Source: Oligoflexia bacterium (lineage in GTDB: Bacteria; Bdellovibrionota; Bacteriovoracia; Bacteriovoracales; Bacteriovoracaceae). From it: a stretch of DNA of 44,243 nucleotides. How positions within the stretch are numbered: the first letter of the stretch is position 1; every line of letters begins with the position of its first letter. The DNA is taken from contig JADGAN010000041.1 of the NCBI GenBank assembly GCA_015231955.1, forward strand, positions 1 through 44,243. Reading direction: 5' to 3'. The notes under the pieces were generated by a model that was not told the origin of the DNA, did not search any database, and saw only the letters and a program-made list of their open reading frames with translations. Below, piece by piece: positions 27,750 through 39,626 of the stretch. A program made the translations under genes and the position numbers.

Positions 27750-27881
27750 ATGATGGATTATGTTAATGGATGGATTAATGGTTGGATGGGTACTGGCAAT
27801 GGAATGTGGATTTGGACTGTGGTCGGTCTACTTGTGGGAGTTTTACTGATCGTGGTGATTTATAAGCTGTCAAAAAAATGA
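27750..27881 (+). CDS. Small Trp-rich single-pass membrane protein
   Basis: This 43-residue protein is encoded from ATG 27750 after AAGGAG (27738-27743). A polar Gly/Trp/Met-rich N-terminus (MMDYVNGWINGWMGTGNGM) precedes one hydrophobic segment (TVVGLLVGVLLIVVIYKL) and a Lys-rich end that should stay in the cytoplasm. It resembles the membrane part of short SHOCT-type proteins but lacks the SHOCT motif. It is 86 bp upstream of phosphoketolase on the same strand and probably cotranscribed with it. Function is unknown. Confidence 0.7.
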   Translation: MMDYVNGWINGWMGTGNGMWIWTVVGLLVGVLLIVVIYKLSKK

Positions 27882-27920
27882 GATGGGGGGCGTAAACGTG
27901 AAGATGATAACCATTTTTGG

Positions 27921-27945
27921 CGCCTGCCTATGCGCCTCTCAGGCG
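27921..27945 (+). promoter_or_regulatory. GC-rich hairpin before phosphoketolase
   Basis: CGCCTG (27921-27926) and CAGGCG (27940-27945) can pair around a 13-nt loop. The hairpin ends just before the AAAAGGAGG binding site of phosphoketolase. It may affect mRNA stability or translation. There is no T-run, so it is not a standard terminator. Confidence 0.35.
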
Positions 27946-27967
27946 ACCTTAAAAGGAGGATTGAATT

Positions 27968-30337
27968 ATGATAACAAAAACTCTTTCCCCGGAACTACTC
28001 CACAAGATGGATGCCTATTGGCGTGCTGCCAACTATCTATCGGTAGGACAGATTTATCTTTACGACAATCCACTACTGAAGCGCCCACTGAAACTATCTC
28101 ATGTAAAACCACTGCTAGTCGGGCATTGGGGTACGGCGCCGGGGCAAAACTTCATCTATGTGCACTTGAATCGGATCATCAATAAGTATGATCTCAATAT
28201 GTTCTATATAGCGGGGCCTGGCCATGGAGGTCAGGCGATGGTGAGCAACACCTATCTCGAGGGCAGCTACAGTGAGATTTACCCTGAGATCACGGAGGAT
28301 GAAGCGGGGATGAAAAAACTGTTCACCCAATTCTCTTTTCCGGGAGGCATCTCCAGTCATGTAGCACCGACTACTCCAGGATCGATTCACGAGGGTGGTG
28401 AGCTGGGGTACTCGCTCTCCCATGCATTTGGTGCCGCCTTCGATAATCCTGACTTGATCGTTGCTTGTGTTGTTGGCGATGGTGAGGCAGAAACCGGACC
28501 ACTAGCAACCGCTTGGCACTCCAATAAATTTCTTAATCCCATTAGTGACGGGAGTGTACTTCCGATCTTACACCTCAATAGTTTCAAGATCAGCAACCCA
28601 ACTCTCCTCGCCCGTATCGAGCATGAGGAGTTGGAGCAACTCTTCCGAGGTTACGGTTGGACGCCATACTTTGTTGAGGGTGATGATCCGACCGAAATGC
28701 ATGAGATGATGGCCACCACGCTTGATAAAGTTACTGAGAGTATTTTGCAAATCCAAAGCAATGCTCGCAAGAATAACGATACCACTCGGCCCAGGTGGCC
28801 AATGATCATCCTTCGTTCACCCAAGGGGTGGACGGGACCAAAAGTTGTAGATGGTCTGCAAGTAGAAGGTACTTTTCGCGCGCACCAGGTTCCAATCTTA
28901 GTGGATGCCAAGCATTCGGAGCATCTGATGCTGCTTGAAAGTTGGATGAAGAGCTATAAAGCAGAAGAGCTGTTCGATGAGAATGGCAGACTTCTCCCGG
29001 AATTAGCAGAACTAGCACCTAAAGGCGATCGACGAATGGGCGCTAATCCTCACACCAATGGAGGCATTCTACTACGTGATCTACAGCTGCCAGACTTCCT
29101 TGAGTATGCAGTCAAGGTACCATCGCCTGGGGCCGTAGAGGAGCAAGATACGCTAGTGCTTGGCAAGTTCTTGCGTGACGTAGTGAAACTGAATCAGGAA
29201 CATCGTAACTTTCGTGTCTTTGCTCCCGATGAGACGCTTTCAAATCGTTTGAGTGCAGTCTTTGAAACAACCAATCGTCAGTGGGATGCCAGAACAGTAA
29301 GTGGCGATGAGTTCTTAGCACCCAGCGGACGGGTGGTAGATTCGATGCTCAGTGAGCACCAGTGCGAGGGTTGGCTGGAAGGATATCTGCTCACTGGACG
29401 CCACGGATTGTTTAATTGCTATGAGGCCTTTATTCACATCATCGATTCCATGTTCAACCAGCATGCCAAGTGGCTGAAGGTCACTGCTGAACTGCCATGG
29501 AGAAGAAAGATCGCCTCGCTGAACTTTCTGCTCACCTCTCACGTCTGGCAGCAGGATCACAACGGCTTTACTCACCAGGATCCCGGTTTCCTCGATCATG
29601 TCGTTAATAAGAAGGCGGATATCGTGCGTGTTTATCTTCCTCCAGATGCCAACTGCTTGCTGTCGGTTTTTGATCACTGCCTACGCAGTCGTCACTATGT
29701 GAACGTGGTGGTTGCAGGAAAACATCCCCTCCCTCAATGGTTGAATATGGAGGATGCCGCTTCTCATTGTGCTGAAGGGGTCGGCATCTGGCAATGGGCC
29801 AGCAACGATCAAGGTGTTGCCGAAGGACCAGATATTGTCATGGCCTGTTGTGGAGACACACCAACGCTAGAGATCTTGGCGGCCGTTTCCATCCTTCATC
29901 AATATTTACCTCATCTAAAAATCAGAGTGATCAACGTCGTCGATCTCATGAAGTTAGTGCCCAGTACGGAGCATCCGCACGGGCTGACCGATGAGGCCTA
30001 TGATGCTCTTTTCACCAAAGATAAACATATTATCTTTGGTTTTCATGGATATCCTTGGCTGGTTCATCGTCTAAGCTACCGCCGAACTAATCGCAACCTT
30101 CACGTTCGAGGTTACAAAGAAGAAGGCACCATCACCACCGCCTTTGATATGAGAGTACAAAACGATCTGGATCGCTTTCACCTAGTGAAAGATGTGGTTG
30201 ATCGCTTGCCCCATTTGGGTGCTAAAGAGATCCATCTAAAAAAGATAATGGATGAGAAGCTCATTGAACATAAGATGTACATCGATAAGCACGGCAAAGA
30301 TATGCCAGAGATCAGGAACTGGAAGTGGGATCATTAG
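27968..30337 (+). CDS. xfp: Phosphoketolase (xylulose-5-P/fructose-6-P)
   Basis: This is a full-length 789-residue thiamine-diphosphate enzyme that cleaves xylulose 5-phosphate (and often fructose 6-phosphate) with phosphate to give acetyl phosphate. Family motifs include [53 protein letters not shown], the central [23 protein letters not shown] and the C-terminal [22 protein letters not shown] replaces the commoner HLNGYKIANPT. ATG 27968 has AAAAGGAGG at a suitable distance. No acetate kinase follows; the downstream neighbour is convergent. A deleted relative lies at 36708. It probably supplies acetyl phosphate and ATP during stress or sugar limitation. Confidence 0.97.
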   Translation: MITKTLSPELLHKMDAYWRAANYLSVGQIYLYDNPLLKRPLKLSHVKPLLVGHWGTAPGQNFIYVHLNRIINKYDLNMFYIAGPGHGGQAMVSNTYLEGSYSEIYPEITEDEAGMKKLFTQFSFPGGISSHVAPTTPGSIHEGGELGYSLSHAFGAAFDNPDLIVACVVGDGEAETGPLATAWHSNKFLNPISDGSVLPILHLNSFKISNPTLLARIEHEELEQLFRGYGWTPYFVEGDDPTEMHEMMATTLDKVTESILQIQSNARKNNDTTRPRWPMIILRSPKGWTGPKVVDGLQVEGTFRAHQVPILVDAKHSEHLMLLESWMKSYKAEELFDENGRLLPELAELAPKGDRRMGANPHTNGGILLRDLQLPDFLEYAVKVPSPGAVEEQDTLVLGKFLRDVVKLNQEHRNFRVFAPDETLSNRLSAVFETTNRQWDARTVSGDEFLAPSGRVVDSMLSEHQCEGWLEGYLLTGRHGLFNCYEAFIHIIDSMFNQHAKWLKVTAELPWRRKIASLNFLLTSHVWQQDHNGFTHQDPGFLDHVVNKKADIVRVYLPPDANCLLSVFDHCLRSRHYVNVVVAGKHPLPQWLNMEDAASHCAEGVGIWQWASNDQGVAEGPDIVMACCGDTPTLEILAAVSILHQYLPHLKIRVINVVDLMKLVPSTEHPHGLTDEAYDALFTKDKHIIFGFHGYPWLVHRLSYRRTNRNLHVRGYKEEGTITTAFDMRVQNDLDRFHLVKDVVDRLPHLGAKEIHLKKIMDEKLIEHKMYIDKHGKDMPEIRNWKWDH

Positions 30338-30356
30338 TGCACTTGTGGCATATTGA

Positions 30357-30674
30357 TTAAGCCGCACTTGATCTATCACTACCACGAAGGGTGCTCTTCC
30401 TTTTAGTCTTGAGGATGCGGATAAAATTCTCAAAGGCACTATCCAAGGCCGCATGTATATTTTTACCTCGTGATACTGCCAGTAAAAGTGGATTGTTTTG
30501 CGCAGGACATGTGATCATTACAGAGTGAATTTCTCCATCTTTCTCTAAAATCATATTGCAGCTATGGTGCAACTCTTGCCCAAAGTTTTGTAGGGTTTTG
30601 CCAACCTTACAAGTTATGGCGTTCATTACTTTTACACTTGGAAGAACATTGGTGAATTCGATTAACATTCTCAT
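30357..30674 (-). CDS. HPF/RaiA-family (sigma-54 modulation) protein, first copy
   Basis: This 105-residue protein has the layout of ribosome hibernation factors: an initial beta strand (MRMLIEFTNV), a central strand pair (CNMILEKDGEIHSVMITCP) and a C-terminal helix HAALDSAFENFIRILK. GGAGG lies 10 nt before the ATG at 30674. The basic end KTKRKSTL suits RNA binding. It is convergent to phosphoketolase and follows a shorter relative at 30722. It may reduce translation or protect ribosomes under stress. Assignment rests on pattern only. Confidence 0.65.
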   Translation of the reverse strand: MRMLIEFTNVLPSVKVMNAITCKVGKTLQNFGQELHHSCNMILEKDGEIHSVMITCPAQNNPLLLAVSRGKNIHAALDSAFENFIRILKTKRKSTLRGSDRSSAA

Positions 30675-30721
30675 AGGATCAAGACCTCCATTGGTGGTGT
30701 AAGTAGATCATAGTGCCTTAC

Positions 30722-30943
30722 TTACCCTAGCTTTTGTGTCAAAGATTGGATTAGCTGTTGCAAGTTTCCAGCTTTTAATTGAAGAAGTAACGTTCCCACT
30801 CCGGCGAGTACTGTTGCCGAATAGTATTGGCCCTCTTTTTTCAAAATGATTGAATGATGAAGAAAATTTCTAATTTTTTCTAGCACCATGCGCTTCTCTT
30901 TAGTTCCAGGTTTAAAGTTTTTAAATTTAATAAGACTACGCAT
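30722..30943 (-). CDS. Short HPF-like paralogue
   Basis: The 73-residue protein starts MRSLIKFKNFKPG, much like the adjacent MRMLIEFTNVLPS of the 30357 gene, and shares a later LLL-xx-x-NLQ/NIH block. A GAGGAGG site directly before ATG 30943 supports expression. It lacks about 30 residues relative to the neighbour, including the C-terminal helix-and-basic tail. The two form a tandem pair transcribed together. Its function could be a partner or a trimmed hibernation factor; this is inference. Confidence 0.55.
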   Translation of the reverse strand: MRSLIKFKNFKPGTKEKRMVLEKIRNFLHHSIILKKEGQYYSATVLAGVGTLLLQLKAGNLQQLIQSLTQKLG

Positions 30944-31074
30944 CTAAATCCTCCTCGTTGTAGGTGTTGCACATTCATAAATCTAGGATATATTGATAAT
31001 TCGACTTTGTAGATTTATAATTAACTTATGATCAGGTAAATACGAAACATTGGGCGCAAAAAGGCATCCTTAAT

Positions 31075-32058
31075 ATGGATAAGAAAAAACTTAAGAACAT
31101 TAACTGGAACTGGATCTACTCTTTCTACGAAGCAGCTAGGTTCTCTTCCATGAAAGAGGCCGCTAAAATGATGGGTGTTTCAATTTCCACCATTAGTGAG
31201 CAGATTGCGGCACTCGAAAAAGATATTAATGTAAAACTCTTTCACCGTTCTACACGAAAGATTGAATTAACCAATGAAGGTGTCTCACTGTACGCATACG
31301 CCAAGAGGATGTTTGAATATGGGCAAAAAATATTGGATAACGTTTCTCCAGATCTTCTAGGAGGCTACCCAGTAAGAGTTGGCATTCAAGAGGGTATTGC
31401 TAACGGATATAGTTTGAATTTTCTTATCCAGTATTGGGATTACTATCTCCCTTACGGTACAGTTAATACTGTAAGGATCTTCCATCCAGATGAGATGTAT
31501 AACCGCATATCAAGAGGAGAACTTGATTGGGGGATCGTGCATGAACAACAAGATTTAAGCAGAATCTACTCGAAGATCATTTGTAAGGCAAAGCTTCTCT
31601 TTTGTTGTTCTGCTAGGGTTTATCATAAATTTAAAGAGAAGAGAGATATCTTGACTTACATTCCTTTTGTTCAAAGTACATGGGATATTAATTTAAACAA
31701 GGCCGTCTCAGATCATTTTTCAAAGATAGCTTGCCGTCCATCTGAGATCATTGAATTGGATCATAAAGAACTTTGTATCGATCTGATCAAAAAACATCGA
31801 TGTGTTTCTTTACTTTCCGATATAACCATCAAGCAACTCTTTGCAGATAGTACAAGTGAGCTTGTGAGCTTTTATATCGATACTCCGATCTATTTAAATC
31901 TTTATGCAGTTTGGCCGAAGGGAAAGGACAATATGTTGCCAATAAAGAAATTGGGCGATCTATTAGAGGCAAACCCGTTAAACAATACCTTTGATCCAGA
32001 CTTACAATTTAAGGTTGGCGAGATTCCACAGACGATTCTTAAAGATAAAGAACAATAA
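31075..32058 (+). CDS. LysR-family regulator, NhaR-like
   Basis: The 327-residue protein has the LysR winged helix (NWIYSFYEAARFSSMKEAAKMMGVSISTISEQIAALEKDINVKLFHRSTRKIELT) followed by a two-lobed effector domain. The WNWIYSFYEAA start and the adjacency to a nhaD gene, 45 bp downstream, match NhaR regulators that sense Na+ and activate antiporter genes. No clear ribosome binding site is present before ATG 31075, which suggests low expression. The effector is not determined. Confidence 0.82.
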   Translation: MDKKKLKNINWNWIYSFYEAARFSSMKEAAKMMGVSISTISEQIAALEKDINVKLFHRSTRKIELTNEGVSLYAYAKRMFEYGQKILDNVSPDLLGGYPVRVGIQEGIANGYSLNFLIQYWDYYLPYGTVNTVRIFHPDEMYNRISRGELDWGIVHEQQDLSRIYSKIICKAKLLFCCSARVYHKFKEKRDILTYIPFVQSTWDINLNKAVSDHFSKIACRPSEIIELDHKELCIDLIKKHRCVSLLSDITIKQLFADSTSELVSFYIDTPIYLNLYAVWPKGKDNMLPIKKLGDLLEANPLNNTFDPDLQFKVGEIPQTILKDKEQ

Positions 32059-32103
32059 CAGTATCGTTAACTCCCTTTCCTAATATTTAGTGAGGATTGT
32101 TTT

Positions 32104-33381
32104 ATGGGCGAAATAACATTGGTTGTACTTTTCGTTTTCTTTTATTGCTTAATTATTTTTGAACACCTGATTAAGATCAATAAGGGTGCTGTTGCTATCT
32201 TGGCAGGATCAATGCTATGGATGCTTCTTCCATTTATAACCACACTCTCTAGCGACTTTATTCACCAGAAGCTCTTCCATCACCTAGTAGAAATTGCTTC
32301 CATTATTTTCTTTCTAAAGGGGGCCATGTCTATTGTTGAAATCATCGATTCTTGCCATGGGATCAGTTTAATTACCGATAAGATTAAGACCAGGAATTTT
32401 GTAAGCTTAATGTGGATTATCTCTGCGATTGCTTTCTTTTTGTCTCCAGTTCTGGACAACTTAACCACCGCCATCGTCATGATATCATTTATAAGAAAGA
32501 TCAATCTCAAGTCAATGGAAGTAAAAATATTGGCCAGTATTGTTATCATTGCGGCCAATGCTGGAGGAGCATGGTCTCCCATTGGTGATGTCACCACCAC
32601 TATGCTTTGGATCACAGATCGAATTAGTAGCGTACATGTAGTAAAGATGCTTTTTCTTCCAAGTATTGTCTCCTTACTGGCCCCTCTTATCGTTTTTTCA
32701 ATTCGCTATCGAAAAACACCCCTTACCCTAAATGAAGCACATACTCCTCATACCGATAGCATCAGTAGGAGAGCGAGTGCAATCGTATTATTAACAGGAG
32801 TCGTGTCGCTAATTCTTGTGCCGGTTATAAAGCAGCTCACGGGGCTTCCTCCCTTTGTCGGTATCTTCTTTGGGTTTGGGATAACTTGGATTATTTCGGA
32901 AGTATTCGTTGGAAGAAAACAGGATAACACTATCAATATTTCGGATGCACTTCAAAAGGTAGATCTTTCAAATCTCTATTTTTTTATTGGAATTTTGTTA
33001 TCAGTGGCAGCACTTGAAAGCACAGGCATTCTTCGGGGGGCGGCAACTACACTTTCTCATTCCTTCACTAACATGAACATCTTTGTTACCATTTTAGGGA
33101 TTTTATCCGCAATAATCGATAATGTTCCGTTGGTTGCTGGAACAATTAGTATGTACGACACTGCAACTTATCCTATGGATCACACACTATGGACGCTGCT
33201 GGCCTTTGCTGCGGGAACCGGTGGTAGCTTGCTGATTATCGGATCAGCGGCCGGAATAGCGATCATGAATATCGCGAAGATCGACTTCTTCTGGTACTTA
33301 AAGTGTGTTACCCCCCTTGCACTATTTGGGTATTTCATAGGGATTGCGGTTTACTTGCTGCAGATGCGGTTCTTTGTTTAA
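32104..33381 (+). CDS. nhaD: NhaD-type Na+/H+ antiporter
   Basis: This inner-membrane protein of 425 residues has about 11-12 hydrophobic segments. NhaD/IT-superfamily signatures are FLSPVLDNLTTAIVM, the highly conserved AANAGGAWSPIGDVTTTM, and IDNVPLVAG near the end, each with buried Asp, Asn and Thr residues likely to bind ions. It exports Na+ (or Li+) in exchange for protons. A LysR regulator precedes it and an MscS channel follows 22 bp later, consistent with an osmotic or salt-response operon. Confidence 0.92.
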   Translation: MGEITLVVLFVFFYCLIIFEHLIKINKGAVAILAGSMLWMLLPFITTLSSDFIHQKLFHHLVEIASIIFFLKGAMSIVEIIDSCHGISLITDKIKTRNFVSLMWIISAIAFFLSPVLDNLTTAIVMISFIRKINLKSMEVKILASIVIIAANAGGAWSPIGDVTTTMLWITDRISSVHVVKMLFLPSIVSLLAPLIVFSIRYRKTPLTLNEAHTPHTDSISRRASAIVLLTGVVSLILVPVIKQLTGLPPFVGIFFGFGITWIISEVFVGRKQDNTINISDALQKVDLSNLYFFIGILLSVAALESTGILRGAATTLSHSFTNMNIFVTILGILSAIIDNVPLVAGTISMYDTATYPMDHTLWTLLAFAAGTGGSLLIIGSAAGIAIMNIAKIDFFWYLKCVTPLALFGYFIGIAVYLLQMRFFV

Positions 33382-33403
33382 CCACTAACCAAAAGGAGAT
33401 AGC

Positions 33404-34453
33404 ATGCAATGCTTGAATGCACATTTCTATCGGTCTAACACTTATTTAGACCTGTTGATTTCCGTGGGAATTTTTCTTCTCTCTCTGGTAATTTTTATTG
33501 CAATCAAACGCATATTACTATCTCGCTTGAAAAAATATGCTGTGAAAACTCCTACTAAAATCGATGATGAGCTGGTCACTATTTTCGATAAATACTTAAT
33601 GCCAATCATACTGATGGGTGTTTTTTATTTTTCCTTTGCCCGAATAGATTTGAGCGAACTTACTACAAAATGGATTGATCGTGTCTCCATCCTACTAATT
33701 ACTTTTATTGCAACCAAGGCCCTCATCCGTGGAATCGTTTTTAGTATATTGACAAGTATTGCAAAAAAATCGGAACACTTAGAACATGAAGTGCAATATT
33801 CTGGATTTATGGCCTTATTAAAGACAATCATTTGGTCACTCTCCATTATTTTTATTTTGGATAATCTTGGTTTTAAAATATCCACTATGGTTGCTGGACT
33901 CGGTATTGGTGGTATTGCCATTGCCCTTGCTGCGCAAGCGTTCCTTGGGGACCTCTTTAATTATTTTGTGATCATCTTCGATGAACCCTTTAAGGTTGGT
34001 GACTTTATTATCTTTGGCGAGCATATGGGAAAGGTGGAGTCAGTAGGGATAAAAACCAGTAGAGTAAGATGCCTTGGTGGTGAACAAATTATTGTCTCTA
34101 ACACTTCCCTCATGTCTTGTGAAATTCGTAACTTTCAAAAGATGGAAGAGAGGAGAATAGTTTTCACTCTTGGAGTTGTGTACGAAACCACTCACGAGAA
34201 CTTAGAGATCATTCCTTCCCTCATCCAGAACGTAATATCTGAACAACATCCTAAAATTAGATTTGACCGTTGTAACTTTGCAAAGTTTGGTGACTTTAGT
34301 TTAATTTTTGAAACCGTCTATTATGTCCTCTCCGGGGATTATAACGAATACATGAGAATAAACGAGTTGATCAATTTGGGAATTCATAAAGAGTTCTCGA
34401 GTAGATGCATTGTCTTTGCTTTCCCCACCACAACCATTCACTTGGCAAAATAG
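33404..34453 (+). CDS. MscS-family mechanosensitive channel
   Basis: This 349-residue membrane protein has several N-terminal hydrophobic helices and then a pore helix with the typical Gly/Ala pattern GLGIGGIAIALAAQAFLGD. The beta domain follows with EPFKVGDFI and NTSLMSCEIRNFQKMEERR. MscS channels open on membrane tension and release osmolytes after downshock. AAAAGGAG precedes ATG 33404. It is 22 bp after nhaD and is probably cotranscribed. It is longer than E. coli MscS at the N-terminus and resembles YbdG/YnaI-size members. Confidence 0.92.
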   Translation: MQCLNAHFYRSNTYLDLLISVGIFLLSLVIFIAIKRILLSRLKKYAVKTPTKIDDELVTIFDKYLMPIILMGVFYFSFARIDLSELTTKWIDRVSILLITFIATKALIRGIVFSILTSIAKKSEHLEHEVQYSGFMALLKTIIWSLSIIFILDNLGFKISTMVAGLGIGGIAIALAAQAFLGDLFNYFVIIFDEPFKVGDFIIFGEHMGKVESVGIKTSRVRCLGGEQIIVSNTSLMSCEIRNFQKMEERRIVFTLGVVYETTHENLEIIPSLIQNVISEQHPKIRFDRCNFAKFGDFSLIFETVYYVLSGDYNEYMRINELINLGIHKEFSSRCIVFAFPTTTIHLAK

Positions 34454-34764
34454 ATATGTGACAATTACTATGATGGCCATTTACAACTCCTTTTCTATTT
34501 TTGTTAAAATAATTAATTGATTAGGTACTTGCTCTAAACCCAAGGTGGGATTGTTGGGAGAGCTTTTGCTGACCATTGATCTCTTCTCTGGGGTTACTGC
34601 AATTAGGTGAATCCTAAGCATCGGTCAAACGAAAGATAATGGTAGTTATCAGATTGTTCAGCTTCAATTACATTACGAGCAGTAAAGTCTTATGCCTTCT
34701 TAGAGAAGAGGGTGATTAGAGAGAACAAATGGAGAACTTGATGAAGATGTAAAGGAGATTGAAA
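34454..34764. other. Intergenic region before Spy-like gene
   Basis: This 311-bp gap holds repeat copy A (34596-34680) and, at its end, AAAGGAG for the Spy-like gene. I see no gene in the rest. Confidence 0.5.
34596..34680. repeat. About 85-bp regulatory repeat, copy A
   Basis: The core is TTAGG (34603-34607), spacer TGAAT, CCTAA (34613-34617). An ungapped, roughly 70 percent similar stretch continues to about 34680 and matches 35181-35265. It includes an internal near-palindrome at 34635-34650 (GATAAT GGTA GTTATC). It lies 85 bp before the Spy-like gene. Confidence 0.6.
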
Positions 34765-35163
34765 ATGAAAAGTTTAGTATTCATGATGGCAGTCTTATTC
34801 ATCTTTTACTCTTCATTTCTTGTTTCTGCCAATGCGGCGGGGTGGTACAGTAAGCCGACGGATTTCGAAAATGAGATATCAAAACATCTTATTGATATTG
34901 ACCTCGATGAAAAACAACAAGATTTCATCAATGACCTAAAGAGCAAGGTCATGAAAGAGACTATAAAAATTAGCGCAGACATTGATATTGCTCAAATCGA
35001 AATCAAAGATCTTCTTCGTCAAAAATCTGTAGATATAAAGACCATTGAGGCAAAATTGAGACAAATAGAAATGATGAATACGGAAATAAATCTTTCTCAA
35101 ATAAAGGCCATTGAAGAGTGTAAGAATAGACTAACCCCGGGACAAAGAAAGCAGTGGAAGTAA
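34765..35163 (+). CDS. Spy/CpxP-like periplasmic protein
   Basis: This 132-residue protein starts at ATG 34765 with AAAGGAG 7 nt upstream. A signal peptide (MKSLVFMMAVLFIFYSS to about SANA) is followed by an all-helical, highly charged chain. DLDEKQQDFINDLKS and a final LTPGQRKQWK resemble the LTxxQ motifs of Spy/CpxP chaperones and heavy-metal resistance proteins. Such proteins protect the periplasm against envelope, metal or solvent stress. It is probably controlled through repeat copy A upstream. Confidence 0.72.
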   Translation: MKSLVFMMAVLFIFYSSFLVSANAAGWYSKPTDFENEISKHLIDIDLDEKQQDFINDLKSKVMKETIKISADIDIAQIEIKDLLRQKSVDIKTIEAKLRQIEMMNTEINLSQIKAIEECKNRLTPGQRKQWK

Positions 35164-35174
35164 GGCAGTAACCA

Positions 35175-35265
35175 TTGCTTTCTGTAGTTAGGATAGTCCT
35201 AAGCATAGATCAGAGTGAAGATAACGATGGTTATCGTATCGTTCAATTTCCAGTACACTACGAAA
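35175..35265. repeat. About 90-bp regulatory repeat, copy B
   Basis: The core is TTAGG (35188-35192), spacer ATAGT, CCTAA (35198-35202). Its first 29 bp match copy C at 26 positions, and its rest matches copy A without gaps. It contains a perfect GATAAC-GATG-GTTATC hairpin at 35220-35235. It lies immediately before the phosphoglucomutase fragment, suggesting that the fragment was once a controlled gene. Confidence 0.6.
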
Positions 35266-35283
35266 CAGTATCTCTAAGGTTTT

Positions 35284-35853
35284 ATGTTGCTCAGTGATGT
35301 GAAATATATAGAGGCCCTTATTGGAATGGATACCCATGCTCTTTCCGTGCCGGCTTTTACGAGCGCGCTGGAAGTGCTGGCGGCAAATGGGATAGAGGTC
35401 ATGATCGCACAGAGAGATGAATGCACTCCAACCCCGGTTATCTCCCACGCTATTCTCGCTTACAATAGCGGGCGCAAGACAGGACTTGCCGACGGCATCG
35501 TCATTACTCCATCCCATAATCCTCCAAATGGAGAACCAGCAGAATCCTCTATCACTTCTGGGATTGAAGCAAAAGCAAACTCGTTTCTCGAGGATGGTCT
35601 GCTAGGGTTGAAAAGAATTTCTTTTAAGAAAGCTCTTCATGCTCCTACCACTCATCGGCACGACTATCTCAACTCTTATATTGCTGATCTCGGGAGTATC
35701 ATCGATATGGATGTCATTGCTGGTGCAAAGATAAAACTTGGAGTTGATCCACTTGCGGGCGCTGGCCGTAGCTATTCCACTGGAGGAGGCAAGAATCCTA
35801 TGGCAACGATGAAGAAAACAAATACAATCACCTGCCTGTTTCTTGATATTTGA
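35284..35853 (+). pseudogene. pgm: Phosphoglucomutase fragment
   Basis: The 189-codon frame matches the interior of alpha-D-phosphohexomutase phosphoglucomutase: IGMDTHALSVPAFTSALEVL, TPTPVISHAILAYN, GLADGIVITPSHNPP with the active Ser, THRHDYLNSYIADLGS and KIKLGVDPLAGAG. The first part of the enzyme (about 90 residues) and everything after the GVDPLAGAG strand are missing. SHNPPNG appears where the family normally has SHNPPEDGGFKYNPPNG, so about 10 codons between two NPP codings were lost. The tail after GAGRSY is unrelated. An intact Pgm would interconvert glucose 1- and 6-phosphate; this remnant should be inactive. Confidence 0.85.
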
Positions 35854-35905
35854 GGAGTCCTTCTTGATAAAATTAACGGAACTAAAAAACAAAAGAGGAG
35901 CGCTT

Positions 35906-36679
35906 ATGTTAATCAAGGCAAAAACAATAGAAGGGTACAAATTACTAGCACTAGATGGTGAGCTAGGAACGGTGGAAGAATTCTATTTCGATGACCACCA
36001 CTGGGGTATTCGCTATCTTGTCGCCAATACTGGAAACTGGCTGACAGGGAGGCAAGTACTGATATCTCCCTATGCGCTCATAGGTGTGAATAAGAAGGAA
36101 CAATCTATTTCCACCAGTTTGACAAAAAAACAAATTGAAGGGAGTCCATCCCTGGAGAGCGACAAACCAGTCTCGCAACAATTTGAGGATGTCTACTATG
36201 GATATTACGGATGGCCGACTTATTATAATGGTCCTTACTTGTGGGGATCAGAATTAGAAATTATGAAGGCCCATGACAAGCGGAAAGAATTTTCTAAAAG
36301 TAAGAGAGCATGGGATCCCCACTTGCGAAGTACTCAGGTGGTAAGTAGCTATCACATTCAAGCAACAGATGGAGAGATTGGTCATGTCGAGGATTTCATC
36401 ATTGATGACGAGACGACGTGGGCGATTCGTTATTTAGTTGTAGACACAAAGAACTGGTGGCTTGGAAAAAAAGTTTTAGTTTCTCCGGAGTGGATAAAAA
36501 AAATTAGTTGGGACGAATCGAAAATATTTGTCAATCTTACTCGCGAAAGCATCAAACAATCTCCAGAATACACAGATGAGTCTTTGTTAACTCGGGATTA
36601 TGAAACTGGGTTGTATAAACATTACAATCACCAAGGGTATTGGGAAAAAAAATCTTCCAGCAAGGAACATTCCCGCTAA
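35906..36679 (+). CDS. Double PRC-barrel domain protein
   Basis: The protein has 257 residues from ATG 35906, with AGAGGAG 5 nt upstream; the longer frame from 35843 has no support. Two PRC-barrel units (about residues 3-85 and 140-215) share the pattern of a GE(L/I)GxVEDFxxDD start, an IRYLVV/A strand, W(L)xG(K/R)xVL(V/I)SP and a closing strand. A Tyr/Gly-rich linker (YYGYYGWPTYYNGPYLW) joins them. PRC barrels act in photosynthetic reaction centres, RNA metabolism and stress proteins. Such tandem forms are common in salt- and phosphoketolase-linked islands, but the activity is unknown. Confidence 0.85.
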   Translation: MLIKAKTIEGYKLLALDGELGTVEEFYFDDHHWGIRYLVANTGNWLTGRQVLISPYALIGVNKKEQSISTSLTKKQIEGSPSLESDKPVSQQFEDVYYGYYGWPTYYNGPYLWGSELEIMKAHDKRKEFSKSKRAWDPHLRSTQVVSSYHIQATDGEIGHVEDFIIDDETTWAIRYLVVDTKNWWLGKKVLVSPEWIKKISWDESKIFVNLTRESIKQSPEYTDESLLTRDYETGLYKHYNHQGYWEKKSSSKEHSR

Positions 36680-36707
36680 GGCAGTAAGTAAAATGGAGAA
36701 TTAAATC

Positions 36708-39287
<2,580 letters not shown>

Positions 39288-39295
<8 letters not shown>

Positions 39296-39626
39296 TCTCA
39301 ATGATAAAAACAAGTTCACTCAAGAGGTGGGCGCAAAAGCAAAACGCAAACAGCGGGCCAGGCGCAACTCCTCCTCTCATGGAGTCTGGTTTGGTCTCGG
39401 CATGATGGGACTCATCGGCTGGTCGGTGGTTGTTCCAACCCTACTTGGAGCGATGTTAGGCATCTGGCTCGACAATCGCCATCTTGGAGTTCGTTCGGGA
39501 GTTCATTCGTGGACACTATCGCTGATGATTATCGGTCTTATTATAGGATGTTTGAATGCTTGGTATTGGGTCGATAAGGAAGATAAGGAAATGCGAGCAG
39601 AACAGGAGGACGATAAAGATGAGTGA
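39288..39626 (+). CDS. atpQ: N-ATPase accessory membrane protein AtpQ
   Basis: The 112-residue protein has a basic N-terminus (KRKQRARRN) and two hydrophobic segments joined by LDNRHLGVRSGVHSW, ending in a charged tail. It fills the position of atpQ (AtpI-like) in N-ATPase operons. The AtpQ/AtpR pair is proposed in the literature to help assemble the membrane sector or rotor ring; this sequence itself shows only topology. Confidence 0.85.

Noticed and set aside
27883-28185. A 100-codon frame overlapping the start of phosphoketolase
   Set aside because: It runs out of frame through conserved phosphoketolase sequence and its product is unlike any protein; the RBS inside it serves phosphoketolase.
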